A stretch of 64,000 nucleotides of DNA, from positions 717,700 through 781,699 of the forward strand of contig NZ_QVQV01000002.1 in the NCBI RefSeq assembly GCF_003429005.1. The letters are read 5' to 3'. A model generated the notes under the pieces. The model did no database searches. It saw only the letters and a list, made by a program, of their open reading frames with translations, and had not been told where the DNA came from. A program made the position numbers and the translations under genes. Shown here in pieces: positions 41,987 to 50,934 of the stretch. Each line of letters starts with the position of its first letter. Position 1 is the first letter of the stretch. The stretch comes from Paraburkholderia sp. DHOC27. Lineage in GTDB: Bacteria > Pseudomonadota > Gammaproteobacteria > Burkholderiales > Burkholderiaceae.

Positions 41987-44900
41987 TCACCGCGGCTCCA
42001 TCTCCCGATCCGATGGCGTCTTCCCAGCGTGACCATCGCCACGCTCTCCACCATGCCGCGCCGCTCCCGCCGAAGACGCAGACGATGCCGCGGCAGCCGA
42101 ACCACCTGCCGCCCTCCGCCTCCCACGCGTCAACGACACCACCGCATGGAACGCCACCGGCGCGAACACGAGGCCCAGCAGGGTCGCCGCCAGCACGCCG
42201 CCGAACACGCCCGTGCCGATCGAGCGGCGGCTCTCCGCCCCCGCACCGCTCGACACCACCAGCGGCGCCACGCCCAGCAGAAACGCCGCGGAGGTCATCA
42301 CGATCGGTCTGAAGCGTGCCCCCGCTGCGTCGATCACCGCGCGGCTCAGCGGCGCGCCGCGTGCGTGCAGATCGCGGGCGAACTGCACGATCAGGATCGC
42401 GTTCTTCGCCGACAGGCCGATCACCGTGATCATGCCCACCTTGAAGTAGACGTCGTTTGGCATGCCGCGCATCAACACCGCCGCCACTGCACCGATCACG
42501 CCGAGCGGCACGACCATCAGCACCGCGAATGGAATCGTCCAGCTTTCGTAGAGCGCAGCAAGCGCCATGAACACGGCGAGCAGCGACAGGCCGATCAGGA
42601 GCGGCGTCTGCTGCTCCGCGACGGTTTCCTCGCGCGCGGCATCCACCCAGTCATAAGAAACGCCCGTGGGCAAGGTCGCGTTGGCGAGGCGTTCCATCTC
42701 CCGCATCGCGGCGCCCGAGCTGTAGTCGCGCGCCGCCCGGCCGCTCACGTCGAGCGACGGATAACCGTTGTAGCGGTTCAGCGCCACCGGCCCCACGGTC
42801 CACTTGCTCGACGCAATCGCGGACAACGGCACCATCGTGCCAACGTTGTTTTCGACGGACAGCGCCATCAGTTCGTCGTCGGTCATGCGCGTCGACGCAT
42901 CGCCCTCCACCACCACGCGGCGCATCTGCCCGCTCGACGGGAAGTCGTCCACGTAGGTCGAACCGAACGTGCTGCCGAGCAGGTCCGATAGTTTGTCGAA
43001 CGACACACCCAGCGCATACGCCTTCACGCGGTCGATGGTGAGTTCGATGCGGGGTGCGTCCGGCAGATCTTCGGAGTGCACATCGGCGAGCACCGGGTCG
43101 GTTTTGGCCTTCGCAAACAACGCTTCACGCGCGGCTTTCAACGCATCGAGCCCCACACCGCCGCGATCTTCGAGACGAAACACGAAGCCATCCGAGTGGC
43201 CCACACCTGGCACCGAGGGCGGCAATTGCGCGTCCACCCGGCCATCGAGGATCACCCCGAACTCGCTGTTCAACTGGTCCTGCAACTGCATCGCACTCAG
43301 CTTGCGCGCGTCCCAGTCCTTCAGTTCCACGAACGCCATGCCGACGTTCTGGCCCGTGCCCTGAAAGCTCCAGCCAATCAGGCTCGTGACGTGGGCGATT
43401 TCCGGATGCCGGTGCAGGATCTGCTCGACGCGTTTGATCACGCCCAGCGTGCGCGCCTGGGTCGACCCGGCGGGCAACTGGATCATCACCTGCAACTGCC
43501 CTTGATCTTCCGTGGGCAGGAAACCGCCCGGCATGCGCCAGTACAGCACGCCGCAGAACGCCACCAGCACGACGTACACCGCGAGCACCGGCGCGATGCG
43601 CTGCACCGTGCGCGTGGTGAGCCAGCGGTAGCCGTGCGAGGCGCTATCGAAACCATCCGAAAACTTCGAGGCGGCACGCGCAGCGATACCGCGAATGCCA
43701 CGGCGTGCATCGCGCTGCCGTGGTGTCGTGCCGGTCGGTTTGAGCAGGTTCGCGCAGAGTGCGGGCGTCAGCGAAAGCGCCATGAAGGAGGACACCAGCA
43801 TCGAGGCAATCATCGCCACGGAGAACTGACGGTAAATGCCGCCCACGCTGCCCGGGAAAAACGCCATCGGCACGAACACGGCCGTCAGCACCGCCGTCAC
43901 GCCTACGATCGCGCTGCCGATCTGCGACATCGCCTTGCGGGTCGCTTCGCGTGGCGGCAGGCCCTCCTCTTCCATCACGCGGTGCACACTCTCCACCACC
44001 ACGATGGCGTCGTCCACCAGAATGCCGATGGCGAGCACGAGACCGAACATCGTGAACACGTTGATCGACAAACCGAACGCGAGCAACGCGAGAAACGCAC
44101 CCATCAGCGTGACCGGAATCACCACCGTCGGCACCAGCGTGTAACGCAGATCGCGCAGGAACAGCCACATCACGAAGAACACCAGCACCACTGCTTCGAC
44201 CAGCGTGATCACCACTTCCTTGATGGCGATCTTCACGAAGTGGGCGGTGTCGAAAGGAATCTCGATCTCGACGCCCGGCGGCAAGCTCTTCGACAACTCG
44301 GCGAGCCGCGCGCGAATCGCGTTCGAAGTCTCCAGCGCATTGCCGCGCGGTCCGAGCTGAACGCCGACGGTTGCCGAGGGCCGGCCGTTCAGACGCGACC
44401 AGAACGAGTAGTCGTCGCGGCCCAGCTCGACGCGCGCCACGTCGCGCAGCCGCACGGCGGAACCATCCTGTTTCGCCTTCAGTACGATCTGGCCGAATTC
44501 CTCGGGCGAGATCAGTTGCCCCTTCACGCTCACCGACGCGGTCATCTGCTGACCCGGCACGGCGGGTGCATCGCCAAGTGTGCCCGCCGTCACGGAGGCG
44601 TTCTGCGCCATGATGGCCGCGTTCACGTCGCCGGCAGCGAGGCCGTACTCGCGCAGCTTCATCGGATCGAGCCAGATGCGCAGCGCTTCGTCGGAGTCCC
44701 ACAGCTGCGCCGAGCCCACGCCCGGTGCGCGCTTCAGCTCGCGCATCACGTAGCGGTTCAGGTAGTTGGAGAGTTCGGTGGAATCGCGCGCGCCGTCCGT
44801 GGAGGTCAGCGCCACCAGCATCAGGAACGTGTTGGACGCCTTGAACACGCTGATGCCGTTCTGCACCACCTGCTGCGGCAGACGCGGCTCGATCTGCTTC

Positions 44901-45232
44901 AAGCGGTTCTGCACGTCGACCATCGCGATGTCGGGATTGGTGCTCGGCGAGAAGGTGGCGTCGATCTCGAGATTGCCCTGGCCGTCGCTGCTGGTCTCGT
45001 AGTACAGCATGCCGTCGGCGCCATCGAGACTTTCTTCGATGATGCTGCCCACGTTGCCGTCGACCACTTCCGTGGCGGCACCCGGATAGCTCGCGACGAT
45101 CACGATGCGCGGCGGCGCGAGACGCGGGTATTGCGCGACCGGCAGTTGCGGAATCGCCAGCGCGCCCGCCACGATGATGGCGAGCGCAACGATCCATGCG
45201 AAGACCGGGCGATCGATAAAAAATGAAGGCAC
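41987..45232 (-). CDS. HAE1-type RND efflux permease without adjacent adaptor
   Basis: 1081 residues, AcrB/MexF-like. N-terminus 'MPSFFIDRPVFAWIVALAII' is typical; porter domain blocks include 'QVVQNGISVFKASNTFLMLV' and 'LRDVARVELGRDDYSFWSRL'. The proton-relay Asp pair lies in 'LVLAIGILVDDAIVVVESVH', followed by the HAE1 motif 'FFPGSVGGIYRQFSVAMIAS'. TM8-12 are present ('MVVPLGVIGAVAAVLM', 'GMITVIGLSAKNAILIVQFA'). The C-tail is Ala/Arg-rich. GTG start with AGGA upstream, 21 bp after the acetyltransferase. No adaptor or OMF gene is adjacent, so it must borrow partners from elsewhere. Last gene of the yej operon. Confidence 0.93.
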   Translation of the reverse strand: MPSFFIDRPVFAWIVALAIIVAGALAIPQLPVAQYPRLAPPRIVIVASYPGAATEVVDGNVGSIIEESLDGADGMLYYETSSDGQGNLEIDATFSPSTNPDIAMVDVQNRLKQIEPRLPQQVVQNGISVFKASNTFLMLVALTSTDGARDSTELSNYLNRYVMRELKRAPGVGSAQLWDSDEALRIWLDPMKLREYGLAAGDVNAAIMAQNASVTAGTLGDAPAVPGQQMTASVSVKGQLISPEEFGQIVLKAKQDGSAVRLRDVARVELGRDDYSFWSRLNGRPSATVGVQLGPRGNALETSNAIRARLAELSKSLPPGVEIEIPFDTAHFVKIAIKEVVITLVEAVVLVFFVMWLFLRDLRYTLVPTVVIPVTLMGAFLALLAFGLSINVFTMFGLVLAIGILVDDAIVVVESVHRVMEEEGLPPREATRKAMSQIGSAIVGVTAVLTAVFVPMAFFPGSVGGIYRQFSVAMIASMLVSSFMALSLTPALCANLLKPTGTTPRQRDARRGIRGIAARAASKFSDGFDSASHGYRWLTTRTVQRIAPVLAVYVVLVAFCGVLYWRMPGGFLPTEDQGQLQVMIQLPAGSTQARTLGVIKRVEQILHRHPEIAHVTSLIGWSFQGTGQNVGMAFVELKDWDARKLSAMQLQDQLNSEFGVILDGRVDAQLPPSVPGVGHSDGFVFRLEDRGGVGLDALKAAREALFAKAKTDPVLADVHSEDLPDAPRIELTIDRVKAYALGVSFDKLSDLLGSTFGSTYVDDFPSSGQMRRVVVEGDASTRMTDDELMALSVENNVGTMVPLSAIASSKWTVGPVALNRYNGYPSLDVSGRAARDYSSGAAMREMERLANATLPTGVSYDWVDAAREETVAEQQTPLLIGLSLLAVFMALAALYESWTIPFAVLMVVPLGVIGAVAAVLMRGMPNDVYFKVGMITVIGLSAKNAILIVQFARDLHARGAPLSRAVIDAAGARFRPIVMTSAAFLLGVAPLVVSSGAGAESRRSIGTGVFGGVLAATLLGLVFAPVAFHAVVSLTRGRRRAAGGSAAAASSASSAGAARHGGERGDGHAGKTPSDREMEPR

Positions 45233-45253
45233 GCGGGCGTCCTGTCAGTGCAA

Positions 45254-45850
45254 TCAGTGCGGTGCCGCGGCCGGCGCACGCGCGGCCACGTGCGTCGGCG
45301 CGAGCGCCGGGGCATCGACGAGACGCGCCATATGCAAGGCGTCGGCGAGCATGCCGTCGCGCATGGCAAAACCGCGCGAGCGCCCTTCTTCGACGAACCC
45401 GAAACTGCGATACAGCGCGATCGCGGCGGCGTTGTCGGTAAACACGGTGAGTTCGATACGGCGCAGTCCCAGCGAGCGATCCGCGTGCGCGACCAGCGCG
45501 CCGAACAGCGCGCGGCCCACGCCGCGTCCCTGATAAGCGTCGTGCACGGAAATGCCGATTTCCGCGCTATGCGCGCGGCGCGGCGGCGCCACCGCGAGAC
45601 CGGCGTGAGCCACCACACGGCCATCCAGCTCGGCGCACAGCACGACGCCACCGTGCGGTAGCCTGGTGAACCAGGCGGTCATGCTTTCTTTGGTGCGATG
45701 ACCGAGCGTCAGCGTGCCACGGCGCACGCCTGGCTGATTCATGATCTCGGCGACCGCGGCCATGTCGGACGGCTCGCAGGCGCGCACGACGATGCGCGGC
45801 GCGTTCGCGTCCGCTGCGGGTGTCTCTCTCTCAAACCTGCTGGTGCTCAT
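45254..45850 (-). CDS. YhhY-like GNAT N-acetyltransferase, copy 1
   Basis: 198 residues. GNAT domain from about residue 20 ('IVVRACEPSDMAAVAEIMNQ'). Acetyl-CoA loop 'YQGRGVGRALF' matches Q/R-x-x-G-x-G/A. C-terminal block 'LRRIELTVFTDNAAAIALYR' and 'FAMRDGMLADALHMARL' closely resemble E. coli YhhY. ATG 45850 chosen; a short upstream extension is unlikely. It is a paralogue of the next gene upstream (45914-46468) and lies between it and the RND permease. YhhY-type enzymes are, from memory, linked to acetylation of aminoacyl-nucleotide compounds. Confidence 0.85.
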   Translation of the reverse strand: MSTSRFERETPAADANAPRIVVRACEPSDMAAVAEIMNQPGVRRGTLTLGHRTKESMTAWFTRLPHGGVVLCAELDGRVVAHAGLAVAPPRRAHSAEIGISVHDAYQGRGVGRALFGALVAHADRSLGLRRIELTVFTDNAAAIALYRSFGFVEEGRSRGFAMRDGMLADALHMARLVDAPALAPTHVAARAPAAAPH

Positions 45851-45913
45851 TATTTTGTAGTCCGTTGCGTCCACTGCCGACGCCGTCTCCAACGTCACGT
45901 TGGTCCACGTTGC

Positions 45914-46468
45914 TCAGGTTGCCAACGTTGCCGGAGTCGCCAACGCGGCATATGGCATCGGTTCACGCAACCGTGCCATCAGATAGCAATCAATCAGCAC
46001 GCCGTCGCGTAACACCGCGCCGCGCTGCAGGACTTCTACTTCGAAACCGCATGCGCGGTAGAGCGCAATGGCCGGCTCGTTGTCGGTGAACACATTGAGC
46101 TCGACCCGGCGCAAACCGAGCCAGTTGTCGGTCAGATCCAGCAGTTCGGCCATCAGCGCGCGGCCGATACCTTGCCTGTGCCACTGCTCATGGACGCCCA
46201 GCGCAAGCCGCGCCGTGTGGGCGCGGCGCGCCTTGCCGGCGCGCAGTACGCCGAAGCCGACCAGTATATCGCCGGCCACCGCCGCAATGGCGAGGTCCGG
46301 AGCGGCAATTTTTTCCAGCCACGCGCGCGTTTCGGTCAAGGTCCGGTACGGTTCGACCGGATTGCCGTGCAGCATGGCGGCCTGTTGCTCCAGCGCGTGA
46401 AGCTGTTCAGCATCCGCCACACGCAGCGCGCGTAGCGTAACGCTCTCAGATGACGCTGTTGTTGTTAT
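45914..46468 (-). CDS. YhhY-like GNAT N-acetyltransferase, copy 2, apparent ATA start
   Basis: About 184 residues if started at ATA 46468-46466. The first canonical start in frame, GTG 46420, would remove the conserved first beta strand ('VTLRALRVADAEQLHALEQQ'). The ATA lies 6 nt downstream of GGAG and would give (M)TTTASSESVTLRAL, so an ATG-to-ATA change or a non-standard start is likely; a stop lies just upstream. Acetyl-CoA motif 'HRQGIGRALM'. 'LGLRRVELNVFTDNEPAIAL' and 'VLRDGVLIDCYLMARL' mark it as a paralogue of copy 1. It is 16 bp after the TldE-like gene. Confidence 0.75.
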   Translation of the reverse strand: MTTTASSESVTLRALRVADAEQLHALEQQAAMLHGNPVEPYRTLTETRAWLEKIAAPDLAIAAVAGDILVGFGVLRAGKARRAHTARLALGVHEQWHRQGIGRALMAELLDLTDNWLGLRRVELNVFTDNEPAIALYRACGFEVEVLQRGAVLRDGVLIDCYLMARLREPMPYAALATPATLAT

Positions 46469-46484
46469 GTTCAGCTCCGTTCAC

Positions 46485-47846
46485 TCAAAGTGTCAGTTCG
46501 AACCCGCGCACCAGCAGACCCGGCAGATGCATGCCGCCCGTGGCGCGCTCGCCCCAGGTGGAGTCGCTCAGCAACAGTTCGGGCTGCGCCGTGAGCCGCT
46601 CCAGTTGATCGCCCAACAGGCCGTACAGGCTGTCGTCGAAACGCATGGCCTCGACCGGCGCCACGATCTTGCCGTGCTCGACCCAGAAGGTGGCGAAACG
46701 CGTCATGCCGGTCAGGCGGCAATTCATGCGGTCCGAGAAATTCACGTACCAGAGATTGCCCACGTACAGGCCGGTGTCGAGCTGCGCGAGGATGTCGTCT
46801 TCGGCGAGGTCGCCGCCTTCCATCGACAACGCCGCCGGCACTTCGCTGTCCAGCGCGCCGTTCGGCTGCAAACCATATTCACGCGCACTGCGGGCATTGG
46901 TCAGACGTTCGACGCTGCGCCCGTCCTGCACCAGCGGCACGCTGGCGCGCAGATAGCCGTCGTCGTTGAAGCCCGGCGTGATGCCGAGACCAAGGTCTTC
47001 GGTCAACGTGACACGTGGGTCCAGTGCGACTTCACCCGCATGCAGCTTGTACAACGCGCTGCGCGAGGTGGCTTGCGAGCGCGCCGAAAAACCGCCCCAT
47101 GACGCCGTGCCCAGCAATTCTTCGAGCGCGCCAGGCGCAAGATACGAACGATAGCGTCCCGGCGTCAGCGTGCGTGGCTGCATTGCCAGCACCGGCATAC
47201 GCGCGGCGGCCTGCTCGACCTTGCGGGCGAAGGTGGCATCGCTCCAGTGGTCGCCCGCGTACGTCGTCTTGATCGCGCGACCGCTCGGGTCGTACAGCGA
47301 CCAGCTGAAATTGAAGTTGCTGACTTCGTACCAGCCGCGGCTGCCCTGCGTGGACGCAAAGCCGCGCACGATGGTGCCGCCCGCATAAAAGCCCACGAAA
47401 TCGAGGCCTTTTGCGCATTCCGCCACCGTGCGTACCAGCGCCTGCGGCTGCGGCACCTTGCCGGCGCGGCGCGTCGAGCGCTCCCATTGCGAGGTGTCGA
47501 ACAGCAGATGCGGATCGTCCGCGGCATCGCGCAACGCTTCGCGCAGGGTGACCAGCGCGCTGGTCACTTCCTGCAGATCCGCGCCGGCGTCGCCGCATAC
47601 CGTCAGCGTCGAATAGGCCTGCCGCGCGCCGTCGATCAGACGCAAGGTCAGCTTGCCCTGCGACACCTGACCGATCTGCCGCACCTTGCCCGCGTTGAAA
47701 CGGATGAAATCGGATTGCTCGGCGGAAAACGACAGCAGCGTGATTTCCGCACCGTGTTGCGTGCGCTCCACCTCGTCTGCAAGCAGCAGGAAGTGCCGAT
47801 GCCAGTCCAGCGACGCCGCGCTCTGTACCACCGTAGGCTCGCTCAT
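46485..47846 (-). CDS. TldE/PmbA-like subunit of a TldD/E protease
   Basis: 453 residues of the PmbA/TldA family. N-terminal domain about 1-200, C-terminal beta-rich domain with 'RYRSYLAPGALEELLGTASW', 'LTEDLGLGITPGFNDDGYLR' and 'NLWYVNFSDRMNCRLTGMTR'. It lacks the HExxxH zinc motif, as expected of the non-catalytic TldE partner. It overlaps the tldD-like gene at the stop (TGATG); of the two adjacent ATGs, 47846 has better spacing from GGAGG. It is clearly divergent from the housekeeping E. coli PmbA as I remember it. It should form a heterodimer with the TldD-like protein. Confidence 0.85.
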   Translation of the reverse strand: MSEPTVVQSAASLDWHRHFLLLADEVERTQHGAEITLLSFSAEQSDFIRFNAGKVRQIGQVSQGKLTLRLIDGARQAYSTLTVCGDAGADLQEVTSALVTLREALRDAADDPHLLFDTSQWERSTRRAGKVPQPQALVRTVAECAKGLDFVGFYAGGTIVRGFASTQGSRGWYEVSNFNFSWSLYDPSGRAIKTTYAGDHWSDATFARKVEQAAARMPVLAMQPRTLTPGRYRSYLAPGALEELLGTASWGGFSARSQATSRSALYKLHAGEVALDPRVTLTEDLGLGITPGFNDDGYLRASVPLVQDGRSVERLTNARSAREYGLQPNGALDSEVPAALSMEGGDLAEDDILAQLDTGLYVGNLWYVNFSDRMNCRLTGMTRFATFWVEHGKIVAPVEAMRFDDSLYGLLGDQLERLTAQPELLLSDSTWGERATGGMHLPGLLVRGFELTL

Positions 47847-49282
47847 CATGCGCCTCCGAACACGTCGATGTTGCTGAACACGCAGGCCGGCGACGCGTGG
47901 CCGACGCGAATCACCTGTGCCGGTTCGCCCTTGCCGCACATCGGCGTGCCGAACACCTGGCGGGTGCTGGCATCGCCCACAGCGGAGAGACTGCGCCAGA
48001 AATTCGCCGAGATGCCGCGATAGTTCGGCTGCTTCACCACCTGGGTGAGCTTGCCGTTTTCGATCAGTTGACCGAACTCGCAGCCGAACTGGAATTTGTT
48101 GCGATGGTCGTCGATCGACCACGACGTGTTGGTGCGCATCAGAATGCCGTGCTCGATATTGCCGATCATCTCGTCGAGCGTGCGCGTGCCCGGTTCTATG
48201 TTCAGATTCGCCATCCGGTCGATCGGCGGACGGTTCCAGTTGGACGCCCGCGAATTGGCCACACCCGGCAGATGCGCGCGCTGTTGCGAGAGCGCGCCGC
48301 CAAGCGGCCGTTCCAGCACGCCGTCGCGAATCAGATACTGCTTCTTCGCTACCGTGCCGTCGTCGTCGAACGCATACGCGGCTGCTTCTTCACGCAGTTC
48401 AGGGTCGAACGTGACGTTGAGCAGGTCCGAGCCGTAGCGGTAGTGGCCGAACATCTCCGGCTTCACGAAACTCCAGCCCGCGAAATTACGCTCGTCGCCA
48501 AGAATACGGTCGAGCTCCAGCGGATGGCCGATCGACTCGTGAATCTGCAACATCATCTGGTCGGGCATCAGCAGCAGATCGCGCTTGCCGGAAGGGCAAT
48601 TCGGCGCCGCCAGCAATTGCAGCGCTTCATCGGCGATGCGTGCGCCGGCACCGTCGAAACCGTAACGTGCGAGCACTTCGATACCGCCCTGCGCGAGCGT
48701 GCCGTAGTTGCCGTTGAGCGTGCGCACCTGGGTGTCGCCATCGGCATGCGCGGCGACGCTCAATTGCGGCATCACGAAACGGAAGCGCTGGTCGATACGC
48801 ACACCGTCGCCGGTGATGTAAAACTGATCGGTCTGCGTGAGCTGCACGCTGGCCGTGCGCTCGACGATGCGCGCGTCGAGATTGGCGGCGGCGCATTCGT
48901 GCGCGAGACGCTCCAGCCATTCGCGGCGGCTCGGCAATGCGTGTTCCGCATTCGGCGACACGTACTCGCCGCTGGTGGCCGGACGCGCGATCACGCTATG
49001 GTCGATCAGCGAGAGCGACGCGCTCGCCTTGGCGCGCGCCGTCGCGATGTCCAGCGCCGCCTGCAAACCGGCGGCGGATAGATTGGCGGTGGCCGCGTAG
49101 CCCGCACCCGCACCGACCCACGCGATCAGCATGGCGCCGCGATCGCGCACGGTGCGCAGCGGTTGTGCGATGTCGTTGCGGACCTCGTGATCGTCGATGG
49201 TTTCATCGACGATGCGCAACGACCAGAAATCCGCGCCGCTTTTCAGCGTGCGAGCAGCCTGCGCCCACCGTTCGTCAATCAT
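47846..49282 (-). CDS. TldD-like zinc metalloprotease subunit
   Basis: 478 residues. The metal-binding motif HExxxH is intact: 'LQIHESIGHPLELDRILG' (His248, Glu249, His253). A Cys-containing block near residue 455 ('FGTPMCGKGEP') sits where E. coli TldD has the third zinc ligand. TldD/E pairs cut unstructured peptides and mature microcin B17; a role on imported peptides fits here because its ATG overlaps the yejF stop (ATGA). The sequence differs strongly from housekeeping TldD, so this seems a dedicated extra pair. Confidence 0.88.
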   Translation of the reverse strand: MIDERWAQAARTLKSGADFWSLRIVDETIDDHEVRNDIAQPLRTVRDRGAMLIAWVGAGAGYAATANLSAAGLQAALDIATARAKASASLSLIDHSVIARPATSGEYVSPNAEHALPSRREWLERLAHECAAANLDARIVERTASVQLTQTDQFYITGDGVRIDQRFRFVMPQLSVAAHADGDTQVRTLNGNYGTLAQGGIEVLARYGFDGAGARIADEALQLLAAPNCPSGKRDLLLMPDQMMLQIHESIGHPLELDRILGDERNFAGWSFVKPEMFGHYRYGSDLLNVTFDPELREEAAAYAFDDDGTVAKKQYLIRDGVLERPLGGALSQQRAHLPGVANSRASNWNRPPIDRMANLNIEPGTRTLDEMIGNIEHGILMRTNTSWSIDDHRNKFQFGCEFGQLIENGKLTQVVKQPNYRGISANFWRSLSAVGDASTRQVFGTPMCGKGEPAQVIRVGHASPACVFSNIDVFGGA

Positions 49283-50934
49283 GCGATTTTCTCGTGAAGG
49301 TCCGATGCGGGCGTCATCATCGACGAAGCCAGCAACGACTGCGTATAAGGATGCGACGGGGCGTGCAGGACGTCGATCGTATCGCCCGCTTCCACGATAC
49401 GCCCGGACTTCATGACGATCACGCGATGCGCCATCGCTTTCATCACCGCCAGGTCGTGGGTGATGAACAGATAGCTCAGCTTGTATTTCTTCTGCAGATT
49501 GGTCAACAGGTTCAACACCTGTTTCTGGATCGACACGTCGAGCGCACTGGTCGGCTCGTCGAGCACCAGCAGTTCGGGTTCGACCGCAAGCGCGCGTGCA
49601 ATGGCGATCCGCTGCCGCTGGCCGCCAGAGAATTCATGCGGATAACGCAGCATCGACTCGACCGGCATGCCCACCTCTTCGAGCAGCGCGCCGACGCGAT
49701 CGCGCCGCGTTTTGGCGTCGATATCCGGGCGATGCACCGCGAGCCCTTCGCCGATGATCTGCTCCACCGTCATGCGCGGCGAGAGCGAGCCGAACGGGTC
49801 CTGAAACACCACCTGCATGCGCGAATACAGCGCGCGTTTCTCCCGCGCGTTTTTCAGCGACGACAGCGGCAGGCCGTCGATCTCGATCAGGCCTTCCGCC
49901 GGATGCTGCAAGCCGAGTACGGTGGCCGCGAGCGTCGACTTGCCTGAACCGGATTCGCCCACGATGCCGAGCGTTTCGCCGCGTCGCAAGGTCAGATCCA
50001 CGTCGTGCACGGCGCGGAACGTGGACTTGCCGAACATCGAACGCAGGCCCTTGGCGGCCACGTGATAGTCGACGGCCAGACCCTTCACTTCGAGAATGCG
50101 GCGCGCGTCGGCCTCGACCTCGTCCACCGAGCGTTGCGGCTCGCTGTCGAGCAGACGCTGCGTATAGGGGTGTTGCGGATTCGAGAACAGCGCTTCGGTC
50201 GTGTTGGTTTCGACCAGCACGCCCTTCTCCATCACCGCCACGCGCTGCGCGAAACGGCGCACCAGATTCAGGTCGTGCGTGATCAACAGCACGGCCATAC
50301 CGCGTTCTGCGGCTTCCTGTTCCTGCAGGTTGATCAGCAGATCGACGATCTGCTGGCGCACAGTCACGTCGAGCGCGGTGGTCGGTTCGTCGGCCAGCAA
50401 CAGACGTGGCCGGCACGCGAGCGCCATCGCAATCATCGCGCGCTGGCGCTGGCCGCCCGACAACTGGTGCGGAAAGCTGTCGATGCGGCGCTCCGGCTCA
50501 GGAATGCCAGTACGGCGCAGCAGTTCGATGCCGCGCTCGCGCGCCGCATTCGGGCGCAAGCCTTCATGCAGACGCAAGCTTTCGGCGATCTGCTTGCCGA
50601 CCGTATAGAGCGGATTGAGCGCCGTCATCGGCTCCTGGAACACCATTGCCACGTCGGCGCCGCGAATCCCGCGCATCTGCTGCTCGGTTTTCTGCAACAG
50701 GTCTTCGCCGTCGAGCAGCATGCGCCCGCTCAGAGTGGCGTGTTCGACGAGCCGCAGGATGGACAGCGCAGTCACGCTCTTGCCCGAACCCGATTCGCCG
50801 ACCAGCGCGACGCGTTCGCCACGTGCGATGGAAAGGCTCAGGTCCTGCACCGCGACCTTGTCGCCGAAACGCACGGAGAAGCGGTCGATTTCCAGCAACG
50901 GTTGATTCACGGGCTGCTTTACAGGTTGATTCAT
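49279..50934 (-). CDS. yejF: YejF-type dual-ATPase subunit of a peptide ABC importer
   Basis: 551 residues with two full ABC cassettes. NBD1: Walker A 'GESGSGKS' (46-53), signature 'LSGGQRQRAMIAMAL', Walker B 'LLLADEPTTALD'. NBD2: 'GIVGESGSGKSTLAATVLGL', 'FSGGQRQRIAIARALAV', 'LLVLDEPTSALDVSIQ'. The oligopeptide-specific C-terminal extension is present ('SHPYTQSLLASS'). Start at 50934 overlaps the yejE stop by 1 bp. Powers the YejBE permease; in E. coli this importer takes up microcin C. Confidence 0.93.
   Translation of the reverse strand: MNQPVKQPVNQPLLEIDRFSVRFGDKVAVQDLSLSIARGERVALVGESGSGKSVTALSILRLVEHATLSGRMLLDGEDLLQKTEQQMRGIRGADVAMVFQEPMTALNPLYTVGKQIAESLRLHEGLRPNAARERGIELLRRTGIPEPERRIDSFPHQLSGGQRQRAMIAMALACRPRLLLADEPTTALDVTVRQQIVDLLINLQEQEAAERGMAVLLITHDLNLVRRFAQRVAVMEKGVLVETNTTEALFSNPQHPYTQRLLDSEPQRSVDEVEADARRILEVKGLAVDYHVAAKGLRSMFGKSTFRAVHDVDLTLRRGETLGIVGESGSGKSTLAATVLGLQHPAEGLIEIDGLPLSSLKNAREKRALYSRMQVVFQDPFGSLSPRMTVEQIIGEGLAVHRPDIDAKTRRDRVGALLEEVGMPVESMLRYPHEFSGGQRQRIAIARALAVEPELLVLDEPTSALDVSIQKQVLNLLTNLQKKYKLSYLFITHDLAVMKAMAHRVIVMKSGRIVEAGDTIDVLHAPSHPYTQSLLASSMMTPASDLHEKIA

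Noticed and set aside
43076..45226. 716-codon plus-strand open frame opposite the RND permease
   Set aside because: Typical high-GC antisense shadow: Arg/His-rich translation, no ribosome site, no family similarity; the minus-strand RND frame is unambiguous. The same applies to long antisense frames opposite wzc (12916-14757), uvrA (61744-63657), the TonB-dependent receptor (55247-57697) and yejA (53274-54956).
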